A stretch of DNA of 64,000 nt from Linanthus parryae (Eukaryota > Streptophyta > Magnoliopsida > Ericales > Polemoniaceae), in assembly GCA_023055425.1 (NCBI GenBank), contig JALGPY010000007.1, forward strand, positions 84,717,136-84,781,135. Reading direction: 5' to 3'. This document shows positions 10,272 to 21,900 of this stretch, in pieces. The translations under genes were made by a program, and so were the position numbers. Position 1 is the stretch's first letter; every line of letters starts with the position of its first letter. The notes below the pieces were generated by a model. It saw only the letters and a list, made by a program, of their open reading frames with translations. It ran no database searches and was not told where the DNA came from.

Positions 10272-13200
10272 TGTAATACTCCGTTTAATTTTGAAGGCTA
10301 AATTGGGCAATTGAGAAATAAAAATTGATTTTTATTACGAGTGATGAGTTAGATTATTTTTGGGTTCAAAATATACTCGGGAAGTTCATATAATAATTAT
10401 ATAGAAAACGATATTTAATTGCGTATTTTATTTAGCATTTTATGTGATTTATTTAAATATATCAAAGTGTGTACCCAATCCACTATATTGACCAACCCAC
10501 TTGGTACAACAATAACACTCTAGCATAGCTAACTAGAAGACAAAAAAAAAAATCATAAAAAAATTCCAATGTCGGTTGAGGAAATCAACCTCTCCAAGCA
10601 TCATTTCATTACTTAATACCCTCTCTCTCATTTGTTTCACTCACACCACAAACACATCAGAAACAAACTCTCTCACTCCTCTCTCTCTTGTAAACCCACG
10701 GGAAACACCCACCACCACCACCATGCCCGCCACCACCACCACCCGAACCACCTTCACCACCACAGCCACCTCTTCTTCTCTTCCTCTCCTCTCCCTCTCT
10801 GCCACGCCACCAGCAGCAGCAGCAGCACCTCCAGTCGAGGAGGCTGCCAACCACCACCGGCGGAACCAACCCCGACGAGAAGCCACAACCGCCACCACCT
10901 CTGGGTTCTCTCCCTCTCTCTCTAAATCGACCACCAAGCTTGCTCTCCCTCTCTGTTTTGACACAAAGAGCAAAACCAGCAGCAAGAACCAGCTGCAAGA
11001 CAACCCAGAACCACCGTGTCGCCGCCAACCACCATTAATTCCGGCGAGAAGCTCCACCTTGCGTTTCTGGAGCACCCACCTTTTAAATTTGGTACCAAAC
11101 AACTCCTGGAGGTCCGAGGAGTCCTTTAGCATCATCAAACAGATCCTACAACGTCGGGTTCATCGTCGTTGATCATCACCGCCGACCACAACCTTCGGAG
11201 ACGAGACCCGCTTCGTCTCTTGACCATTTCTCGCGATTTTTCGCATGGGTAAACTCTTAATCACCCTCTAGGTCATTTTTAATCATCAAAATCTCATCTT
11301 GTAAGCTCTAAATCAAATTGGGTATGTTGGGTTGAAGTTGCATGTGTATGTTCATGAAGGGCGGGTTCTTATTGTAGTTTCTGAAAAGTTGAGGGTGAGT
11401 AGTGCACTGCATATTTATATTCTGAAAAGTTGGGGGTGATTTGTGTACAAAGTGAAACTGCATGTAGAGGGGGTGTAACTAATTGTCTTTTATGCTAAGT
11501 TTTGGGGATTTAAATGTTGTTTATATAAATTGCGTATAATATATGAAATTAAATGTGATTTTTGGATTAAAGTTGTATCCTAATATTTCTAAATATTATT
11601 TTGAACATATAAAAGTAAATTGGTTGTTAAAAAGATTTGTATGAAATATTGTTGTTTCTATTAAAAATAAGCAAGACAAAATATACCTTGTTTTATCCAC
11701 TTAATTTCGGCTTGTTTAACTAAATAGTTTTAAGTACTTGTAAACTAATGTTTTGAGTAAAGTGGATTATTTTGCTAATATTGATTTGAATAAAGTGGAT
11801 TATTTTGCTAATATTGATAAAATAAAATAAGTTGGAAGTTAATTTATGAAATAGCTAATAAGTAGACTCTTTAAATAAAAATCCACATTTCCATTATTTG
11901 ACATTACTTGATTATTTTTCCTAAAAAGTAGAAATTACCTCTCCAACATCAATTTATAGATATATATGACTTGTTTTATTGAAATAAATATTTTATGAAT
12001 TTCATTGTGAATTTAATTCTTTTATAGTATATATATACTTTCTAATAAATAAATAGCTATAATTGGATTAGTTTAAATTAAATTTTATAGTCATTTAAAA
12101 GATAAATATATTTTTCTAATAAATTATTATTTCCTAAATATAAAGAGAGTGTATGAAATTAATATTGGATTTATTACTCAATAATTTTACGAGTTTATAT
12201 TTGTATAAGTTGTAATATTTTTATGAGAAAAATATAAGTGTTAAATAAATAATTGTTGAATTATAATAATTAATGGGTTAAGGGGATAAATTCAAAGGAC
12301 ACATTATGAGTTATAGCCTTTTTGCATATCATACTTGCACAATTAAACTTGTAAGTTGATTTAGGAATTATAAATTGTAGGTGATAAGCTCGTAGACGAG
12401 AGCTATGTATATCCGTAGAAGCTTTATCGCGCTATTTTCTTTACTACTTGAGGTGAGTAAATATGCCTAACCTAGTGTGCCCGTCCTTCTTTCGTGTCCA
12501 ATTATTTTTATGATTTTTACATCTCAAAATGTGACTTGTGATATACGTGCTGGACTTGAGATTTCAAATACTTGTCTAAATGATTCTTTTGGAAAATATC
12601 ACATTGAATTAATAATACATAATAACGTAAAGAGGAAACAGTTGTGCGGTGGAACCATATGCGGATTCTGATTTATTGTGGTTATGATATTTTGCTCGGT
12701 TGCAATTGCCCCGGGCTGCTCCATGTACTCACCTCTCTGGCCGCAAGAAGTCTTAGAGGGGTGCCGGCACTTAAGGTCTTGGATGCATGGGATATGGTTG
12801 GTTCTATATTGTTGGATTGGTTCGTTCCCTGCTACAACTAAATAAATATGTGGATTTTGAGATGTGGATGCTGGAAGGAATTGTTTTATTTTGGAAAGAT
12901 ATGGAAATGGGTTGACAAATGCTAATAATGAGTTGCATATTTTAAATTCGGTCATTTGAAATAATATGTAACATTATGGATTGGAAATGTTTTCTTTGGA
13001 TAAATGTCTATTTGTACTTTGATGATTTTAGAACACGTTTCTGAAAATAAAAGATTTAAATGTTGGAAAATATATTTTTCTTTTCTTACATGAGAACATA
13101 ACGTTTACTTTTACATATCATCCTTATTTCTTAAAATAAAAATATGCCTCTTTCCGGTTTACACGTTGGGGTGTTTACTTACTCAGCATTTTTGTGCTGA

Positions 13201-13684
13201 CTTTGGAAAAACTGCGGTCTTTGTTTCTTTCCCCCGCAGGTCTTGGTGAAGGGAGCTCGGCTTAAGAGAAATCGCGGACTCACCTAGTTGTGTTAGTACT
13301 AAATAAATAGAACACTTATAGAATACTTCATCATGTTTAATAGTATGTATTATTTCACTGTTGAAGAGATTATGGTTTGTGTGTCCGGGTCAGATTTCGT
13401 GTCTCGAAATTCTACTCGGATCGGCACCAAGGTTAGCACTCTGGAATTTCTAACTTGGTTCAGGCTTCACTCCGTTAATTGGACCGTTAGTAGCGATATT
13501 TGTAAGGGACAAATGAACACGATAGTTGTTTGAATCTGCACTAATTTTATTCCCTTGAATTTAACTAGTACATCATGAATCCATACAATTTTTCTCTCGT
13601 GTTTTCTCGCTCAATATCTCTCTAAACTCGCTTCTCTAACAATGGCTGAAAGATGCCATTTATTACAATCATTTCCAGCCAAAG

Positions 13685-13752
13685 ATGGCGGTTACATTCA
13701 GTTTTCTAACAAATAACTAACTTGCTGGAAGTAACCGCTAGAAACCGCCATC
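13685..13752. repeat. Short inverted repeat
   Basis: GATGGCGGTT at 13685-13694 is the exact reverse complement of AACCGCCATC at 13743-13752. An additional GTAACCGC copy lies between them, giving alternative hairpins. It lies just upstream of the 63-bp minisatellite. Confidence 0.6.
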
Positions 13753-13805
13753 GGACCCGACGACACTGGGTCGTCACTGGGACAGCACTGAGCCATCATC
13801 GGGAA

Positions 13806-14037
13806 ATCACAAGGACACCATCGGGTTGGCACAGGTCCAGCATCGAGGGACTGTGCCAACAACGGGTTGGCGCTGGGACATCATCGGGCTGGTGCTGGGA
13901 CGACATCGAGGGACGGTGCCAACATCGGGTTGGCACTGGGGCATCATCGAGTTGGCGCCAAGGCATCATCGAGGGACTGTGCCGACATCGGGTTGGCACT
14001 GGGGCATCATCGGGTTGGCGCCGACCCAGCATCGAGT
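13806..14037. repeat. 63-bp minisatellite
   Basis: Three to four imperfect units built from CATCGGGTTGGCACTGGGGC and CATCGAGGGACTGTGCC blocks. The clearest unit spacing is 63 bp. Because 63 is a multiple of three, several frames stay open here and give spurious ORFs on both strands. Confidence 0.8.
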
Positions 14038-14439
14038 TACCTCCTACCGCCTATAGTGTCTTAGGAACATTTTCCTTAGTGGCAGGAAGGAACATCAATA
14101 TTCCTGAGGAGGAGTACGGGGCTTGGCATTGAGCCAGAGCCCGATTGAGCCTGAGCCACCGTAGCCGATATCGGGTAAAAGTCCTGATGCGTCCTGAGAC
14201 CGTCCTGAGCCACGTCCCCAATCCGTCTAAGGCCAACAAGGACCAAGGTACCAAGCCAAGGTTAGAACTCACCACGAAGCCAAGGCACCAAGCCAAGCCA
14301 AGGCTAAGGCACGAAGCCAAAGCCAACTTCACCACATTATCTCTCCATCTTGCACGCCGTTACTCCTTGGTTCATTTTGCTAGACCGACGTGCACGCCTA
14401 GCGAACCATCATCGAGGCAACAAGCTAAGGGCGTGACAG

Positions 14440-14640
14440 TTTGTAATATAAATGACTATGTTGGTGTTTGTTTTGATTACCATTATTCCTTGCACCTGGG
14501 AGCGATCTTGGGGTGCGGAGTGGCATTTCTGTATTTCTCCCGCGACGAAGTACAGGGGTTTCACACATGGAGATGAGCTTTCTATTTTTAGGGCCTACAG
14601 TAGTTCTCATTGGCTTGGCAATATCTTAGTTTTAGGAGGC
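14440..14640. other. Unassigned non-coding stretch
   Basis: No recognisable domain. It lies between the LTR-like block and the Copia internal region and could belong to either. Confidence 0.3.
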
Positions 14641-17503
14641 CATATCCACATCACGTTTATTTAATGTTTGTGGTTGTTTATTTATTGTATTGTTATTTAT
14701 TGTTTGCGTACGGATGATGCATGCAAATTGGTAACAAGATAATACAACCTGTATCTTTTATTTTAGGATTGCCCAAACCAAAGAAGTAGATCAGTTGATA
14801 TGGATCAACAAAATAATTAAAATTAAATGTAAACTCTCCCAAATTTAAATATTGCGTTTTTTCCTTCTCGTTACTTAACACTCGTCACAATCACGCTCTA
14901 TCAAGTTTGGGCTTGCCAAAGCAAATCGACTTAATTCATCATGATGTGACGCGACGACACAACCTGAATATTATGCGATTTTTGTAGTAAGAGGTTGGAC
15001 GCAAATAGGATACTTCAATAGGATTGAACCTAGAGGCAAACAATTAGGATTATCTATGAGATAGATAAATAAGAATTTATTTTCCCAATTGAACCAAGAG
15101 TTGCATGGGATGCAATCGGAATTGTTCCTACCTAAATAACTAGTTTTAGGTGACTTGCCAAAGCAAGCTCAAAATAAGTGAAATTTGAATCTTGGCCCAC
15201 TAGAAAATACATGATATTTTTCGCGTTAATATTAAGGGTTATGAATCCGAGAAAAATAGTGGGAGCTATGCTAAATATCTAAGTCCTTATTAAATATAGT
15301 ACAACGTCACAATATTTTGCATAATCCTGTTGTGTTGAATACCTATGGCATTATACAAACAAATCGACTTTATCGCTAGAATATGTCCTTTAGAAGGACA
15401 AGATTTCTGGAATTTGTTTTCTATAATTGTATAAAATTGAGAATTGTTCTCAAGTAAAAAGAAAAATGTTGTATATCCTAGAACATAAAGTTCCCTTCCA
15501 CCAAATGCCAAAAACACACTAAAACCTCATGGAAGGAACATCATAAAATGGTTCTTTGGATGTGACATGCTTCATGACAGCTGCCATGAGCTTTGGAAGC
15601 AAGATGAGAACATGGAGGTGTATGATATGATCATAAATTTATGGTAGCTCCTTTTAAGAGAAGGCTAGACATGAAAGGTTTTAAGTGTTGCTCCATTTGC
15701 GTTTTACCTACTCTTGTTTAGCACTCGTTATGATCAAGATAGAATGATTTTGGGCTTACAAAAGCAAGGAGATTTCATTCATCAAGATGTGACGCGACGG
15801 CACAAGCTAGTAATGTGTTACTGCTAAAGCAAGAGGTCAAACACAACTAAGCTATTTCAATAGGATCGAAAGCGTAGGGGCTGGGAGTTATCTATGACAT
15901 AGATAAAGAATAAATAGTTATTCACCCAATTGAACCAAGCATTGCAGTTGTTTCAATTAAAGCTTTGTTCGAAAGTGATTTACTTCATTTGATTGAGAAC
16001 AGCTGAACAAAGCACCAATAAGGGCAAAGGAAAGGCCATGGTGATGGTTAACCAATGTAGGATGGGACAAAAGGTTTTCCCGGATCTTAAGGGTACAAGC
16101 AAGTTTATTGCTAAAGCAAAGTTGCCTTAAAGACCAATAGGTGGTCTAGTGGAAGAGAAATTGTCCAAAGTACCTGGAAGAAAATAAAAGAGTTATGAAT
16201 TCCACTTTAGGTATTCTTGTTATAGAAGTCAATATGTCTATCTTATCATCATGGGTATATGATACTAGATGATAATCTCACATTTGTGAAAATGTGGAGG
16301 ATCTCAAGAGATGTATACAATTGGATAAAGGAATAAATACACCTACACGTGGGGCAATGAAGCAAGGGTTGCTTAATTAGCCGTTGGAAATTATCTCCAC
16401 CTTATGGAATTATCCATGAATTAGATAAATGCTATTATGTCCCTGCTATGAGTATGAAAAATATCTCAGTTTCTTGTTTGGACAAGGAAATATTTTCTCA
16501 TCACAATAAAGGACAAATGTTGTTCCATAAATTTTGGTGATATCATTTAATGTACTGCAATTTTGTCTAATGGATAGTGTATCCTTTATCTTGACAATTC
16601 TATCTATAACATTAATACCAAGAGGTTTGCATATAATGATATGAACCTCACTTAGCTTTGGCATTATTTTTTATGAATCATATGAGATATGTAAGACTTG
16701 TTTACAGAGTAAATATATGATCTTTTGGGTTCATACACACTGATGTATGTGGACCACTAAGCACAAGTTCTAGAGATGGTTTTCAGTACTTCATCATATT
16801 TACTGATGGCATCAGAGAAATATGGATTTGTGTATCTTATGAAGAAACAAATAAGAATCCTTTGAAATTCTCAAGAAAATCAAGAATGAAGTAGAGAACC
16901 ATATTGGCCAAAGTATCAAGGCTCTACGATTATATCGTAGGAGGAGAATACTTGAGCCAGGGGTTTGAAAAGCATCAAAAGAAGTGTGGGATATGATCCC
17001 AACTTGCTCCACCTAGAACGCCACCTAGGAATGGCGTGTCTGAGAGGAGAGATAGGATATTGTAAGACATGATTCGATCATGATGGATCAAACAAAACTT
17101 CTAGTTTACTTTTTGGGGCCATGCTCTACTTACTGCAATTTTCTCCTTTAACATTGTTTCATCAAAATCGGTTGAGAAAACACCATATGAGATATGGAAT
17201 AGGAGGCGTCCTAGTATATTATTCATAAAGATTCGGGGCTATGAAGTTTATGTAAAACGTATACATAGAAGATAGGATAAATATGTTTTGTGGTATAAAT
17301 ATGTTTTATGGGATATCTTGAGGAAACAAAAGGATATTATTATACTATCCAATCGAGAAAAAAGTGTTTTTTGCTCGAATCGGTGTGTTTCTAAAGTAAC
17401 ACAAGAACCTGATAGGTAAGGATGGATATGTCAAGGGGCTAAGATAAATATGGATTTCTCATTATATAACCCGATGATATATTGCTCATGGAGATGAGCC
17501 TAC
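14641..17503 (+). pseudogene. Angela-like Copia gag-protease-integrase, heavily decayed
   Basis: No long ORF remains, but frame-shifted translation shows the expected order. Gag fragments (HELWKQDENMEVYDMI) lie near 15580-15640. A zinc-knuckle/protease-side stretch is at about 16020-16450, with the pattern DLKRCIQLDKG followed by PCYEYEKYLS near 16300-16470. The integrase core lies at 16690-17480, with MASEKYGFVYLMKK, TPPRNGVSERRDRI and FWGHALLTA readable. It stops at 17503 inside the codons preceding RT and resumes in frame at 38923, on the other side of the Tat element. A 230-bp segment occurs twice (14877-15114 and 15719-15947). The element is dead. Confidence 0.8.
14877..15947 (+). repeat. 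Diverged 230-bp direct repeat inside Copia internal region
   Basis: The segment 14877-15114 and the segment 15719-15947 share CATGATGTGACGCGACG/CAAGATGTGACGCGACG, then AAGAGGT, CTTCAATAGGAT/TTTCAATAGGAT, TATCTATGA and CCCAATTGAACCAAG at the same spacing. The copies are 842 bp apart. This is more than expected inside a single gag gene and suggests an internal duplication. Confidence 0.65.
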
Positions 17504-18136
17504 TGTGTACAAGAGAATCCTGCAGAGAGAGCTCTGTGTACACCAAGGGCAGAGAATAGAAATGGCACAGGAAGTGTTGGGTTGTGTGTAGGGAGAGAGT
17601 GAGGCAATAGTACTGTGTGAGAGAGAGACAGGAGTTTGGCAGAGCTTTCGCGTATCTCGAGTCATTCTTTCTTGTATGGAAGGGTTAACGATCCTATATA
17701 TAACGGAGAATGTGACCGTTTTAGTGTGGTTAATGCGCCCATCAATGGCGGCTTAATTAGCTTAACCACAACGGCACGTTCGTCCGCGTATATAGGGACC
17801 GTTAAAGCACGTTATCCGCGTATACCGGAACCGTTATAAGGTTGACCAGGTTTTACCGGTTTGACCGGATCTATGAAGCTCGTGCCATAAATCTCTCAAA
17901 AGCAGTTACTAGGGGTCGCGTGCGGGCTTGGTTGTCGCTCGCACGCGACATGACTTACTCTAGCCTCCAAACCACTAAGTCCCTACGAGTCTCGTGCGGT
18001 GGTATGCGAGGGCCCTGTCTCGCAGCCCCCACGTGGATCAGCGCGGCTGGTGATCCAGTGTGTGTGGAGCACATTATGGTGTGCTGGATGATCGCCACGT
18101 GGCTAAGATCTTCTTGTCCAGAAAGCACTATCTACA
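17504..18136 (-). repeat. 3' LTR of the Tat element (633 bp)
   Basis: On the plus strand it runs TGTGTACAAGAGAATCC to GAAAGCACTATCTACA. It matches 38299-38922 almost throughout. On the minus strand it is immediately preceded by the polypurine tract, which makes it the 3' LTR. Confidence 0.95.
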
Positions 18137-18150
18137 TTAGCCCCCTTTCT
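18137..18150 (-). other. Polypurine tract of the Tat element
   Basis: Minus-strand AGAAAGGGGGCTAA directly precedes the LTR start TGTAGATAG. Its position next to the 3' LTR fixes the element as minus strand. Confidence 0.85.
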
Positions 18151-18923
18151 GCGCGTGAAGACTCACAACCGGATAGGCTTCCATGCGCAGGAACCAACGT
18201 ACGCGTCGCCGCCACGCACCAATTCAAATATACGCAAATTCAGCCCCCGTGCATGCCATTATGACCTAAACCCCTAGAGTCGTGCCGTCTGGTCTTTTAG
18301 GGTTTTAGGCGTGACGTCAGCTTGTCCTGTGATTGCGCGATTCGACGGTGACAGTTGCGATTCGACTACTGAAAGGACGCAACCTTTCATTGTTTTTGGA
18401 TAAAAACTCTGTGCTCTCCATTGTTTCAATGTATCACATCTTTCTCTTAAAGTGAATGATACCCGGAAGCCTTCAAGAGCAGATTCAGATAATCAACCAT
18501 CAATTCTCTCTTGTCAATCGTCTTCTTCAACTGTGCGCATCCAAGCAAGCTTTACCAAAACAAAGTTGGCCTTGTTCAATTTTATTTAATGTACCTATAT
18601 ATGCTTTAAACTGTGTTGGATTTGCAAACCCGTGACTCTCCGAAACATATTATCCACTGAAAACTATGAAGGAGACCTTGCTCTTTGAATCCAACCTTGA
18701 TCTAATCCCCAGATTGTAAGGGCTTTGAATGTAGGGTTTCTGAAATCCCCAATAATGCAAATGATTCTGAACTTCAAACCCCAAAATTGACACCGGACTG
18801 TTCATCTTTCTTCCAATAAATCCTCGTATGCCTTGAACTGAATCTTGAAATTCAAACTGAATCTTGAAATTCAAACTAAAGTGTGTGTATTTCTCCCCCC
18901 TTTTTTCTTGCTTTTCCGCAGGA
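18151..18923 (+). promoter_or_regulatory. Probable leader/promoter region of the antisense gene
   Basis: No long ORF on either strand. TATATATGC at about 18594 is a possible TATA element. GTAAGG near 18717 and TTGCTTTTCCGCAG ending at 18921 could delimit a leader intron just before the first ATG of the antisense gene at 18924. The 3' splice site looks good; the promoter and 5' splice site are guesses. Confidence 0.35.
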
Positions 18924-21900
18924 ATGGCAAAGACAAAAGGAACCAAACCCGTTAAGGAGGTCGAAGAAATACTTGATCTCCCCCAGACCTTATGGCGAAA
19001 ATCCCCCTATCTGTGTGGCCAATACTTTTACCATGCTAGGGTTAAGGTGAAGAACCTGCCAATCCCTGTCTCTGCTGACGAATTGCAAACGTTGACCCCT
19101 CCAGTTAACGCGGCCATGCTCGAATTGATCGATTCCAAGGACGTAGTTCGATTGGGGGTCGAAAATGGGTTTTTCCCGTATACTGCGATTTCCACTCAAG
19201 CGTTTTTTCAGAAATTGGACTTTATGGATGAGTGGATTGACCATGTACTGACCAATCATGCCATTGCTTTAAACGATGCTGGCATATATTTCGCAGTCCG
19301 TGCTATGATGGGTGCTGTCGTGAAGCTGGACCAGTCCATGCTTCTAAACCTTCTCTCACGTTACTCGCCTGCAACTCACAAATTCCACTTTGCTGAGTTC
19401 GAGGCTGCCCCCACTCTTGAAGATGTACACATGCTGTATGATTTGTCTCCTGTGGGTGAGGTGGATCCTTTGAGTCCCTTGAGTACTGATGCAGAGGTTG
19501 CTTTGTACAAGCAGATGGAGGAGTGCTTATCAGAGGTGAAGAAAATTTCCACCCGGTGGACACCTACAGAACTTCTTCCCGATTGGCAGTTGGTTGACAC
19601 ATCTGCGATGAACACTTGGAACAAGTGGGTGAAATACTTCTTTCGTGATTATGCGAACAGTAGTATCACCAAGAAACTTCTGAGCCGGAACCCGAAATCT
19701 AAAAACTATGTGAATGGCAAAGGTTATCACTTGACCCTATGCGCTTTTCTTTGCGCCTGGTTGTCGAGGTATTTGATCGATGGCCATCCGCATGATGGGG
19801 TCTTCTATCATGTTCTTCCTCTTGCTGTGAAACTGACCCTTGGTCAGAAGGTCGCACTTGGACCTTTAGTCTTGGGCACCCTGTACCACAGATTAGATCA
19901 ACTGGTCGTAGCAATCAAGGACTCGCGCGGTCGCCTCGACGTGCTGACCTATGTCAACATTGCCTTCTTGACTCCGTGGGTCTTCGAACGATGGCCCTCT
20001 TATGCTCCTATTCCTTCTAGGCCCATTAAATGGTGTGCTCCAGGTGCAGAGGAAGAGCGTAATAGCGGCAGGGCTGCGAGGTGGTTTGGAACTCACTTTC
20101 CTAAGTGCGCTTGGAGCCTGATATGCGACAATCGGGAAGAGTTTATAGCCAGGCCTTATGCCACGCACATTGAGAATGTGCGATGGTTCCCAAAACTGTA
20201 TCCTTCCAAGGCTGTTGCTTTCTCGGAAGAGCTCCTTTTCGTGGGCGGGGAGCATTTCCACGAGCGTTATCGCGAATTCTTCTGCTGGTGTCTGAGAGGT
20301 TCTCTTCCTGCTCTTGCGGAGCATGTTCGCGAGCTCACCCCTAGGTACGAGAGAATCACCGTGGATGTTGATCCTACTCGCGTTTCTCCCTAGTTTGGCT
20401 TCGATGCGGTGGCACCATCAATCTGGCCGCAGTCTATCATAAGAGGATGCTACAAGCGATTACTGTCTGGGGAATGTAAAAAAATCTTAAGGAGCAACCT
20501 CCCCTTCGAGCAACCCCCAGGTAACCACGAAGGTGGCTATTCCAGGAACTAGGTCGCTTATTGGAATACCCAGCAGACAAGGTTTGAGACGCAGTCAACC
20601 CCTCGGCCAAGCAAAGCTCCTGTGATAAAGAGAAATTCTTTCCCTTTCCGTCCCAACTGTAGCCTGGACGACTCCGAATATGGTTGCTATTCGCTGCTGG
20701 ATCATGAGAATCACTTGTGTCCCTCCACCATTCTTGACGAGAAGATGGCCGCAGTTAAGAAAGGTGATTCGCATGTCATCAGATACAGCGAAGCTTTCGC
20801 CAAGGTAAACAATCTATCTTGCACATGTTAAGTTTCCTTATTCCGATACGCTGAAACTTATGCTTCATTTTCTGTCGTAGTGCTATGTGAGGAGATTCGC
20901 ATCTGGTGAGCATTCCAAATCGCTGATCACCACCATTGTTACTGCGAGAAGACAAGGTGAACCAGTTTGGCTAGCAATGAAAATGGCTCCCGCAGTTGAA
21001 ACCCGAATTCGCCAAGTCATGGATGTTTTTGCTGATTCGCCGATAGATAATGCTCCAGCTTTGCCTCCACCCAGGGATGATCCGTCTCCCCCAGAAACTG
21101 TTGCACCACGGGCAAAGAGGCCAAGGCAGAGGGGAATCTCCATCTCTTCCCCTAGGAGTGCTCCAACTTCTCCTCCTGCGAGGTCCCATACTTCTAGAGA
21201 CAAAGGTAAAGGTCGCATGCCAAGCAAGACACGGAAAGAGCTCGCAGTGGAGACTTTTGTTCCGTTCGATCAGGAAGAAGAGGAGGAGGAGAGAATAGAG
21301 GCGTGAGAAAAGGATGATGAAGAAGAAGAAAGAATCGAAGATGTTAGAGAAGGAGAGAGAGACGAGATACAAGATGAAGAATCGGGAGGTATCCCATCGT
21401 ACTTCTCTTCTCATTATCTTAACTTTCGCAGTCTTGATTGACCAATTCGTTCCTTTGCAGATGATGATGATGAGACCATCAGCAGCCTTTTGGCCAAGAG
21501 GCAGAAGAGGGGTTCTCACTCTGGTGTTTCCAACGAAACCATAGACGAGGACATCCTTGCTGAGTCCAGGAGAACAGCTGCAGAGGCTGCTGAAAGAAGA
21601 AGGAAGCGAGAAGAAGAGGAGCTTGAACGCGTAAAGCAAAGGAGCCTAGAAGAGCAACACGTCGACGACTTAGTGCGTCCAACCCATGAGGGAAATGCGG
21701 TTCCAGATGAAGCAGCTCCTAAAGTTGACGAGGGGGATGCGGCTCCAGAAGAGGATGTGGCCGCTCTAGAGCAAGTCCAAGCGGACTTCGAAGAGATCGC
21801 AGACGCTAATGAAGGTGAGATTTTTAATCTTGCAGTAACTTACCGAGATGTGATTGTTGGGGCATTAAAGCATGGCTTATCAAAAGCTGACATTCACCGC

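Larger units (their letters stand above)
10272..14438 (+). repeat. Tekay/Del-type LTR-like block (right end uncertain)
   Basis: It starts TGTAATACTCCG, like the first bases of the minus-strand LTRs whose outer ends are at 49639 and 54731. Its layout matches the 3.3-kb LTR at 46338-49639: AT-rich start, a low-complexity CCACCACC/CTCTCT block (here about 10570-11170, there 48500-49000 on the other strand), a long AT-rich stretch, then CTGCGGTCTT and CCCCCGCAGGT near the end (13213-13242 here). A possible end is GGGCGTGACA at 14429-14438, but no primer site follows and I find no matching target duplication. The LTR may therefore end earlier, with 13560-14438 being something else. The 198-codon ORF at 10576-11172 is Thr/Pro/Ser low-complexity sequence and not a gene. 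Confidence 0.5.

Noticed and set aside
10576..11172. 198-codon plus-strand ORF and 165-codon minus ORF in the same place
   Set aside because: Thr/Pro/Ser and Arg/Gly low-complexity caused by CCACCACC and CTCTCT repeats in an LTR-like block; the same type of block occurs in the Tekay LTR at 48505-48999.
13722..14132. 136-codon ORF with repeated HRVGTGASSGW motif
   Set aside because: Produced by the 63-bp minisatellite, whose period is a multiple of three; overlapping ORFs exist in other frames and on the other strand.
17636..18264. Plus-strand ORFs in the Tat LTR, repeated at 38431-38927
   Set aside because: LTR sequence; the frames differ between the two LTR copies and carry no domain.
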